Assembly: GCA_016939345.1 (NCBI GenBank)
Contig: JAFGHG010000218.1
Location: 1-8,136 of the forward strand
From: Candidatus Omnitrophota bacterium
Lineage (GTDB): Bacteria; Omnitrophota; Gorgyraeia; Duberdicusellales; 4484-171
Direction: 5' to 3'
Length of the DNA stretch: 8,136 nt
A program made the position numbers and the translations under genes. Position 1 is the first letter of the stretch, and each line of letters opens with the position of its first letter. This document shows, in pieces, positions 1 to 5,552 of the stretch. Below the pieces are notes generated by a model that was given only the letters and a program-made list of their open reading frames with translations, had not been told where the DNA came from and made no database searches.

Positions 1-638
1 ATACCCTCTTTAAGAGCGAAGCGGATTAGCTGGGCCTGGTTATGTATGCCTAGTTTTTTCATGATATTGTTCCTGTGGACAAGAACTGTCTTTAAAGCCA
101 GGTTTAATTTCAGGGCTATTTCTTTATTACTGGAACCTTCGGCTATAAGCTGCAGGATATTTCTTTCCCGCGGGGTAAGTATTGACTGGCCCTTTATCTT
201 TATGGGTTTATTCTTTCTAGAAACATAATCTTCAATAACCAAAGAAGATATTTTTGAGCTTAAAAAATATCTGCCGGCGTTTACTTCCCTTATTGCTTTT
301 ATTATTTCATCGGCTGCAGATTCTTTGAGTAAATATCCTTTGATGCCATAATCCAAAGCCTTCTCTATAAAAACCCGGTTTTCGTGCATGCTTAAAATCA
401 AAATCTTCAGGTTTTTATTTTCCTTCATTATCTGGCGGCTCGCATCTAAACCATTTAAAAGCGGCAGGGTTATATCCATAATCACTACATCTAAATCTTT
501 ATTTTTTGCCAGCTCTATAGCTTTTTTCCCGTCAGAAGCCTCAGCAACAACCTTAATCCCCGGATCCTGGGATATCACTGATTTTATGCCCTGGCGGACT
601 ATAGAATGGTCATCTACAAGCATCACTTCAATAGCCAT
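1..638 (-). CDS. NarL/FixJ-family response regulator (REC + LuxR-type HTH), 3' end just outside window
   Basis: The frame starts at ATG 638 and is still open at position 1, giving 212 residues. NarL-type regulators are usually 205-225 residues long, so only a few are missing. The receiver domain has the acidic pair D9/D10 (MLVDDHSIVRQG), phospho-acceptor D55 (VVIMDITLP), S83 (ILILSMHE) and K105 (GYLLKES). A linker leads to the GerE/LuxR helix-turn-helix, LTPRERNILQLIAEGSSNKE (154-173), then KTVLVHRNNIMKKLGI (183-198). Phosphorylation of D55 by the adjacent kinase should switch DNA binding. AAAGGA lies 8 nt before the start, which supports the choice of 638; an ATG at 645 is out of frame. In the recognition helix, LV stands where NarL-type proteins often have ET or KT before the conserved HR. 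The operon position suggests control of the upstream sugar genes, but no operator is identified. Confidence 0.94.
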   Translation of the reverse strand, partial: MAIEVMLVDDHSIVRQGIKSVISQDPGIKVVAEASDGKKAIELAKNKDLDVVIMDITLPLLNGLDASRQIMKENKNLKILILSMHENRVFIEKALDYGIKGYLLKESAADEIIKAIREVNAGRYFLSSKISSLVIEDYVSRKNKPIKIKGQSILTPRERNILQLIAEGSSNKEIALKLNLALKTVLVHRNNIMKKLGIHNQAQLIRFALKEG

Positions 639-646
639 AAACCATA

Positions 647-652
647 TCCTTT
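647..652 (-). promoter_or_regulatory. Shine-Dalgarno AAAGGA for the response regulator
   Basis: AAAGGA lies 8 nt before ATG 638 in the 16-bp gap after the kinase stop. It supports 638 as the start. Confidence 0.65.
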
Positions 653-654
653 TT

Positions 655-1398
655 CTATAAAAATGAATCCTTATCGACAGGAGAAAGAAATATCTTGAGC
701 TTGGTTCCTGAACCTTGAGCTGAATCAATACTAAAGCTGCCGCCTAAAATATCGAGCCTTTCCTTTATGCCTCTTAGCCCTGTTTTTGTAGGATCAAACT
801 GGTTTAAATATCCGGCTAAATCAAAACCTTTGCCGTTATCTTCTATCAAAAGCAGCAGCTTTTTATCTTCATAGATCAAATTTACTTTGATCTCATCGGC
901 GTTTGCATGCTTTAAGATGTTATAAATTGCTTCCTGGACTATGCGGTATAGGGTTATTTCGATATTATCATTTAGTTTTGCCCCTTTTGTGTTCTCTGTA
1001 AATTTAATCTTGACCGGATTAGACTTCGTGCACTGAGAAAAAAACTCCCTTAAAACTGCTGATAAGCCCAAAATATCTAAGGCCGGCGGCCTTAGGTTTA
1101 GGGCCATGGTCTTCATTTTCTGAGCTATTTCCTGTATGAGTTTTCTGTTTTCATCTATTACCTCGAATGCCTTCTCAATATTGTCTTTGCGCAGTTCTTT
1201 CTCGATAACATTAAGCGATGCTCCCAAAGCTATAACCATTTGACCGGTCTCATCGTGCAAATCCCTTGAGATCCTCCTTCTTTCTTCTTCCTGCATTATC
1301 AGCAACTTCCTATAGAACTCCCTTGTAGAGGTATTATGGTCAAGTTCTTTGTTTTTATCTGTCTTTTTTGCAGATCTTGTTTTGTTAATCTTATCCAT
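655..1398 (-). CDS. Cytoplasmic NarL/DegS-type sensor histidine kinase (HisKA_3 + HATPase_c)
   Basis: This 247-residue protein is the minimal catalytic core of a two-component kinase. After a charged N-terminus and a short helical stretch comes the HisKA_3 H-box ERRRISRDLHDETGQ. H48 is the predicted phosphorylation site, and D49-Q53 forms the DxxxQ motif associated with phosphatase activity in this kinase class. The conserved LNLRPPALDILGL block follows (100-112), then the HATPase_c domain: N-box QEAIYNILKHA with N160, G1 box EDNGKGF (186-192), and the G2-like segment TGLRGIKERL (206-215). No transmembrane helix, PAS, GAF or HAMP domain is present. The signal must therefore be sensed by a partner or by the short N-terminal helix. 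The start is 8 bp after the GH57 stop with only a weak AGG upstream. A cognate response regulator follows 16 bp downstream, and the pair resembles DegS/DegU or NarX/NarL. The target genes are unknown. Confidence 0.93.
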   Translation of the reverse strand: MDKINKTRSAKKTDKNKELDHNTSTREFYRKLLIMQEEERRRISRDLHDETGQMVIALGASLNVIEKELRKDNIEKAFEVIDENRKLIQEIAQKMKTMALNLRPPALDILGLSAVLREFFSQCTKSNPVKIKFTENTKGAKLNDNIEITLYRIVQEAIYNILKHANADEIKVNLIYEDKKLLLLIEDNGKGFDLAGYLNQFDPTKTGLRGIKERLDILGGSFSIDSAQGSGTKLKIFLSPVDKDSFL

Positions 1399-1406
1399 CT
1401 TAATGC

Positions 1407-2708
1407 CTAAACGATTATAAGATCCCTTATCCTTCCAGCGATAACTCTGCAGGCAGCAGTTTTATAATAAAACTCCTTTTTTGTGTATGAGCTTAAGCGG
1501 GAATTGACAATGGCTAAAAAAGCATTTAGCGCAGCCTCCTCCTGAAGCATTAACCCTTTATTTATTAGGTTAACGCTCCAGAGACCTTTTGCTTTATTGG
1601 CCCACCAGAATTGGCAGCTTACCTGAGCTTTATCAAAAACCTTCCGGGCAATTTTGGCATAGAGTCTTGTCAGATCATTATGTTCTTTGATATTCAGGGC
1701 CCGATCTACAATCTCGTTGGTTAAAGCCAAATGCTCCCACTGCAAGTAGTGTATCATGTTGCCTGAACCTTTCCATAAAGGATAATAATCTCTCTGAGCA
1801 AGTTCATCCTTGTTTGTGCTCCAGGATGAAGGCTTTGGCGGTTTAGTTTCTTGCAAAGGAAACCTAGTCAAAAGTTCGCTTATAGTAATTGTCTCTATTA
1901 AGGGTATCCTCCCCTCTGGGTCAAATAGATCCTTATTATCCTGAATAAAAGCCTTTTTTTCCTGCTGGTTCAAATGATTATATTCTCTGATCTCATCGAT
2001 AAGCTCATAGGTTTTGGCCAGAAAGGTTTTATCCCAATCCTTAATGTGATGGCCGAAAGTCTCGGCATCCATGGCCGTGATCACATAAATATCTTCTTTG
2101 CCCTGGCTTAAGGCTATCAGCTCTTTAATAAAACCCCGGCTGTCTGTATTCTGAAAACTTATCTGATTGCTGATAATATCATCACGGAAAAATACTGCCA
2201 AGGAACCACATTCCTTAGGAAGCGTGGAGATAAAATCCAGAGGCCATTTTCCGGAATGAGCCACGCCGCTAAGCAAAACCCATTTATAACCCAAAGAAGC
2301 TACATCCTTGGCCAGCCTTGGCGAATAGCACATCTCCGGTGAAAAAACTCCTTTAGGATTATAAGCCTGGCCGAATAATTCTTTGTTTGTCTGGTTATTA
2401 AGCTTTATCTGACGGTTAGCCTCTTCTCTCTTTATCAAAGGCAGTATGGGATGAAACTTTGCTGATTCGACGAATTCAAGCTGGCCTCTTGAGCCAAGTT
2501 CTTTTAAATTTATTATTATATCCTGGGCATTGTGTTCGCTTAGAGACTCAGATAAAACTGCATTTATGTTTACTGTGACTTTTGCGTAACGGTGCTCGAG
2601 AAACATCTTAACCAGGGGACGGTAAGATTCATTGCACACCTTAACTAAAACCGAATGAAATTGAAAAGACGGCTGGTAAAAATGCAGAAACGGCGCCCAA
2701 TATATCAT
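1407..2708 (-). CDS. GH57-family glycoside hydrolase/transferase, 'HFYQP' type
   Basis: This 433-residue protein shows the GH57 conserved regions in order. Region 1 is FLHFYQP (7-13), which has Tyr where most members have the His of HQP. A VNINAVLSESL block lies at about 46-56, and ESAKFHPILPLI (81-92) follows. The nucleophile region is GVFSPEMCYSP with E125, and the acid/base region is MDAETFGHH with D214. Both catalytic carboxylates are present, so it is probably active. The C-terminal part is Trp-rich and helical, with YLQWEHLAL (321-329) and FWWANKAKGLW (367-377). GH57 is a retaining family that includes alpha-amylases, 4-alpha-glucanotransferases, branching enzymes, amylopullulanases and alpha-galactosidases; I cannot choose among them. 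No signal peptide is seen, so it acts inside the cell. It begins after a 135-bp gap, directly behind an eight-G run, and ends 8 bp before the kinase gene, which ties the sugar enzymes to the regulators. Confidence 0.85.
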   Translation of the reverse strand: MIYWAPFLHFYQPSFQFHSVLVKVCNESYRPLVKMFLEHRYAKVTVNINAVLSESLSEHNAQDIIINLKELGSRGQLEFVESAKFHPILPLIKREEANRQIKLNNQTNKELFGQAYNPKGVFSPEMCYSPRLAKDVASLGYKWVLLSGVAHSGKWPLDFISTLPKECGSLAVFFRDDIISNQISFQNTDSRGFIKELIALSQGKEDIYVITAMDAETFGHHIKDWDKTFLAKTYELIDEIREYNHLNQQEKKAFIQDNKDLFDPEGRIPLIETITISELLTRFPLQETKPPKPSSWSTNKDELAQRDYYPLWKGSGNMIHYLQWEHLALTNEIVDRALNIKEHNDLTRLYAKIARKVFDKAQVSCQFWWANKAKGLWSVNLINKGLMLQEEAALNAFLAIVNSRLSSYTKKEFYYKTAACRVIAGRIRDLIIV

Positions 2709-2711
2709 TAT

Positions 2712-2719
2712 CCCCCCCC
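2712..2719 (-). promoter_or_regulatory. Eight-G homopolymer at the ribosome-binding position of the GH57 gene
   Basis: The minus strand reads eight G followed by ATA and the ATG at 2708. No normal GGAGG or GAGG lies at the usual distance, so the G run itself may act as a G-rich Shine-Dalgarno site. Tracts of this kind are prone to slippage during replication and to miscounting in sequencing, and either would alter how this start is read. Confidence 0.45.
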
Positions 2720-2740
2720 ATTCATAAATATTTATTAACT

Positions 2741-2789
2741 CCGAAATCCCAATATCTAGGTCCGAAACAAATCCTAAATTCTAATTTTC
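2741..2789 (-). repeat. Degenerate heptamer-phased intergenic repeat
   Basis: On the minus strand these 49 bases divide into seven 7-mers: GAAAATT, AGAATTT, AGGATTT, GTTTCGG, ACCTAGA, TATTGGG, ATTTCGG. Units two and three differ by one base. The two TTTCGG units are exactly 21 nt apart, which is three periods. The pattern resembles dispersed AT-rich intergenic repeats of the 'GAATTTAGGATTTCGG' kind that I recall from several uncultured bacterial lineages. That resemblance is from memory, not from a search. This copy looks diverged. Confidence 0.5.
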
Positions 2790-2809
2790 AATGGCAAAAA
2801 TACTTTTTC

Positions 2810-2825
2810 AAGAATTTAAATTCTT
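2810..2825. repeat. 16-nt perfect palindrome AAGAATTTAAATTCTT
   Basis: The sequence equals its own reverse complement. It lies 18 bp past the malQ stop and upstream of GH57. It could be a binding site for a dimeric regulator or an AU-only hairpin. It is all A/T apart from one G/C pair per arm and has no following U-run, so it is not a credible intrinsic terminator. In AT-rich spacer DNA a chance origin is possible. Confidence 0.4.
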
Positions 2826-2843
2826 ATTTGTAATTTCTTATGT

Positions 2844-4349
2844 TTATGAAGCTCGGCCGTAAATTTCAGTAAGCTCTTTTAACTTATTTCTGACTTGCTC
2901 AGTCAGTTGTTCCGGCTTAAAACGCCAGGCCCAATTGCCCTGGGGAGTCGAAGGTATGTTCATCCTGGAGGATTCATCAAGGTTTAGTATATCCTGTAAA
3001 GGAAAAAGAGCCATAGAGGCCACCGAAGCCATTGCCAGACGTATCAGGGCCCAGCTTACATCAACATTCTCGTTTTCTCTTCCTATATATTTAACAAGCT
3101 TTATCTTTTCATTCTCAGAAGCATCCTTTCTAAACCAACCTAAAGAGGTGTTGTTATCATGAGTTCCGGTGTAAACAACGCAGTTTTCAATATAGGTATG
3201 AGGAAGGTAGGGATGCATTGAGTTATTGTCAGCAAAAGCAAAATGAAGCACCTTCATACCCGGAAACCCAAGCCGCTTTAAAGCTATTCTTACATCATCA
3301 GTGATCAGGCCAAGGTCTTCGGCAATGATCGCAACCTCTTTTATGTTCTTAAATAGGACTGAAAAAAAATCCTTTGTCGGCACTTTTTTCCACTGTCCGT
3401 TTACAGCAGTCTCTTCTGTGCCCGGGACCTGCCAGAAAGAAACCAATCCTCGAAAATGATCTATCCTGAGTATATCAAAAAAACAAAGGTTATGCTTAAG
3501 ACGGCTCACCCACCATTTATAGTCTGATTTTTTCAAAGCATCCCAGTCATATACCGGGTTTCCCCAAAGCTGGCCTGTAGAACTAAAATAATCCGGAGGC
3601 ACCCCGGCCACGAAAGCCGGCTCCTTTTCTTTATCCAGCTTAAAAATTGACGTATTTTTCCAGACATCAACACTATCATAATTAACGTATATCGGAATAT
3701 CTCCTATTAAACCGATATTTCTCTGATTACAATAGTTTTTCAAAGAAAACCACTGCTTAAAAAAAAGAAATTGAAAAAATTTCTCTTTCTCTATATCTGC
3801 TTCATGAAGAATTTTAATCTTATCTAGTTCTTTCTGGCTTCTATCTCTTAAAGGTTTATCCCAGACATTCCAGGCGATTTTATTATTTGAATTTCTGATA
3901 ACTTTAAACAAAGCATAATCATCGAGCCAGAAAGCCTGATCTTTGCAGAAGTTATTAAACTCATCCCGCTGCAAACTTTTAATCTTAAAGTGCTCATAGA
4001 CTCGGTTCAGTATTTTTTCCTTATATACAGTCACCTGGTTGTAATCGCACCTTTCTTGAGGAAATTCCGGCTGGCTGCTTAAATCAGCCTCCTTTAATAA
4101 ACCCTCATCCAGAAGGATCTTGGGGCTTATAAACATGGGATTTCCGGCAAAAGCTGAAATGCTGCTATAAGGTGAGTAGCCGCAGGCTGAAATGGTAGGG
4201 TTGAGAGGAAGAATCTGCCAGTAACTTTGCCGGGTTTCAGCTAAAAAGTCGGCAAAACTATAAGCACCAGGGCCAAGATCACCTATGCCATACTCCGAAG
4301 GCAAAGATGTAATGTGCAGCAGTACTCCGCTTCCTCTTTTTCTATCCAT
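2844..4349 (-). CDS. malQ: 4-alpha-glucanotransferase (amylomaltase), GH77
   Basis: This 501-residue protein matches the length of the compact bacterial amylomaltases such as the Thermus type, and has no N-terminal extension. Family motifs run in order: RGSGVLLHITSLPSEYGIGD (5-24), SYWQILPLNPT (42-52), IGDIPIYVNYDSVDVW (215-230), GVPPDYFSSTGQLWGNPVYD (249-268), LRIDHFRG with nucleophile D297, IAEDLG with acid/base E344, and GTHDNN with D398 stabilising the transition state. All three catalytic carboxylates are therefore intact. The enzyme transfers malto-oligosaccharide units between alpha-1,4-glucans, releases glucose and lengthens short chains in the cytoplasm. The start lies 3 bp after the GT4 stop, with GAGG 7 nt upstream inside the GT4 3' end, so the two are almost certainly co-translated. 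It is the clearest evidence that the locus handles alpha-1,4-glucan. The function call is strong. Confidence 0.96.
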   Translation of the reverse strand: MDRKRGSGVLLHITSLPSEYGIGDLGPGAYSFADFLAETRQSYWQILPLNPTISACGYSPYSSISAFAGNPMFISPKILLDEGLLKEADLSSQPEFPQERCDYNQVTVYKEKILNRVYEHFKIKSLQRDEFNNFCKDQAFWLDDYALFKVIRNSNNKIAWNVWDKPLRDRSQKELDKIKILHEADIEKEKFFQFLFFKQWFSLKNYCNQRNIGLIGDIPIYVNYDSVDVWKNTSIFKLDKEKEPAFVAGVPPDYFSSTGQLWGNPVYDWDALKKSDYKWWVSRLKHNLCFFDILRIDHFRGLVSFWQVPGTEETAVNGQWKKVPTKDFFSVLFKNIKEVAIIAEDLGLITDDVRIALKRLGFPGMKVLHFAFADNNSMHPYLPHTYIENCVVYTGTHDNNTSLGWFRKDASENEKIKLVKYIGRENENVDVSWALIRLAMASVASMALFPLQDILNLDESSRMNIPSTPQGNWAWRFKPEQLTEQVRNKLKELTEIYGRAS

Positions 4350-4352
4350 AAA

Positions 4353-5552
4353 TTATCCTCTGCCTTTGCTGGCCAAGGCTTTAGCATAAACAGCTAGTGT
4401 CTCGTTGGACACCAACTCTTTAGTATAATGAGATTCCACCATCTGTCTTCCGGTATAGCCAAAACGATTTGCTAATTTTTTATCTTCCAGCAGTTGGCAT
4501 ATCTTTGCTGCCAGGGCTTCGAAATCCTTCATCGGCACGACAAAGCCGTTTATGCCGTCTTTGATTACTTCCGGCATTCCCCCCATATTAGTTACTATCA
4601 TCGGTTTAGCCATGCTCATGGCTTCCAGCATGGTCAAACCAAAAGGCTCAGGAGCTGAAGAGGGATAAAGACATATATCGCTTAGTTCATATATCTGTTT
4701 TACCTCATCAAGGGTATACATATCGATTAAAATATTATCTTCTATGCCGAAATGCTTGACTAAATCGACCATGTAGGCGATATCTTTCTGCTGAGTCTCT
4801 CCCCAGTCAATTATATTTTTCGAACCAGCCAAGACAAGTATGACATTGGGATCCATTTTCTTTACCACGTTTACAGCCTTAATGCTTATATCACAGCCTT
4901 TAGCCAGGCCTATCCTGGCTGGATGAAAAATTATCCTCTTGCCTTTAAGTTTTGGGTATTTTTTTAATACCTGGCTTGTATCGGCTCCGGGTTTAAAATT
5001 TTCCTGGTTCACTCCATGGTGCACAACCGTGATCTTTTCGTCATCCATGCCTATGCCGATTATCTCTTTTTTTATGAAGTGGCTTACAGCAATGATATGT
5101 GTCCAGTCTATTTTATGGGTAAGCTCAAGATAAAGGATATCATCCCAGACATTATGAGCAGTCAATATAAGCGGTACGGATAATTTTTTGGATAAAGCCT
5201 CCAAAGCCCTTGCATGTACAGGGCTGAAATAATGCATATTATGGGCGTGAATTATATCTGGCTTTTCTTCATCAAAGAACTCTGAAAACACCTCCATCAC
5301 CTCATCATCCAGCCCCTGCAGGCCTCTTTTATAAAGCCAGTTTAAATCCATAAGCGGAGTCCTATAAATATTTACTCCTTGATACTTATACTCTCCTTTA
5401 AGGCCCTCTATGGCGCAAGTCAAAAGGCTGACATTATGACCAAGTCTTTTTAACTGGGGGAGCAAAATCGTCAGATGAGTCTCTACCCCGCCTATTATCG
5501 GAGGAAATCCCCAATGCAAATGCGCGATATTAAGAGGTCTCGTCTTCTTCAT
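4353..5552 (-). CDS. GT4-family (GT-B fold) glycosyltransferase
   Basis: This 399-residue protein has the two-domain GT-B layout of family GT4. The N-terminal acceptor domain opens with a Gly-rich loop containing GGVETH (21-26), and the middle has IIHAHNMH (100-107). The C-terminal nucleotide-sugar domain has HPARIGLAKG (210-219), whose R213 and K218 match the donor-phosphate-binding pair. It also has the EPFGLTMLE block (302-310), the E-x7-E retaining signature, followed by GGMPEVI. GT4 enzymes transfer a sugar from an NDP-sugar with retention of configuration. Characterised members include trehalose synthase TreT, maltosyltransferases, sucrose-forming enzymes and many envelope glycosyltransferases, so the substrate is open. 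No signal peptide or membrane helix is evident. I chose ATG at 5552, which makes a TGATG overlap with GH65 and has GAGGAA 8 nt upstream; a TTG at 5555 would add one Met. The setting among GH65 and GH77 genes favours an alpha-glucoside product, by inference only. Confidence 0.88.
   Translation of the reverse strand: MKKTRPLNIAHLHWGFPPIIGGVETHLTILLPQLKRLGHNVSLLTCAIEGLKGEYKYQGVNIYRTPLMDLNWLYKRGLQGLDDEVMEVFSEFFDEEKPDIIHAHNMHYFSPVHARALEALSKKLSVPLILTAHNVWDDILYLELTHKIDWTHIIAVSHFIKKEIIGIGMDDEKITVVHHGVNQENFKPGADTSQVLKKYPKLKGKRIIFHPARIGLAKGCDISIKAVNVVKKMDPNVILVLAGSKNIIDWGETQQKDIAYMVDLVKHFGIEDNILIDMYTLDEVKQIYELSDICLYPSSAPEPFGLTMLEAMSMAKPMIVTNMGGMPEVIKDGINGFVVPMKDFEALAAKICQLLEDKKLANRFGYTGRQMVESHYTKELVSNETLAVYAKALASKGRG
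4357..4360 (-). promoter_or_regulatory. Shine-Dalgarno GAGG for malQ
   Basis: GAGG lies 7 nt before ATG 4349 and overlaps the final codons of the GT4 gene (GGC AGA GGA TAA). This fixes the malQ start and shows tight translational linkage. Confidence 0.7.

Larger units (their letters stand above)
2709..2843. other. 135-bp intergenic region between malQ and the GH57 gene
   Basis: This is the only sizeable non-coding gap in the window. Read on the minus strand it contains, in order, a 16-nt palindrome, a short A5/T5 inverted repeat, a 49-nt heptamer-phased repeat, an AT-rich stretch, and eight consecutive G just before the GH57 start. There is no GC-rich hairpin followed by a U-run, so no intrinsic terminator for malQ is seen. 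No well-spaced -35/-10 pair stands out either. The simplest reading is a readthrough gap carrying a repeat element. Confidence 0.8.

Noticed and set aside
388..660. Plus-strand open frame of 90 codons opposite the response regulator
   Set aside because: The opposite strand encodes a full receiver domain with all catalytic residues, so the plus-strand frame is a shadow. The same applies to the other plus-strand open frames.
2775..2820. Possible sigma-70-like promoter before GH57, for example minus-strand TTGCCA or TTGAAA with TAGAAT
   Set aside because: No pair combines good boxes with a 16-18 nt spacer. TTGAAA to TAGAAT is 22 nt, and TTGCCA has no -10 match at the right distance. AT-rich repeats produce such boxes by chance.
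2796..2825. Intrinsic terminator after malQ
   Set aside because: The inverted repeats are almost entirely A/U, there is no GC-rich stem, and no U-run directly follows the palindrome.
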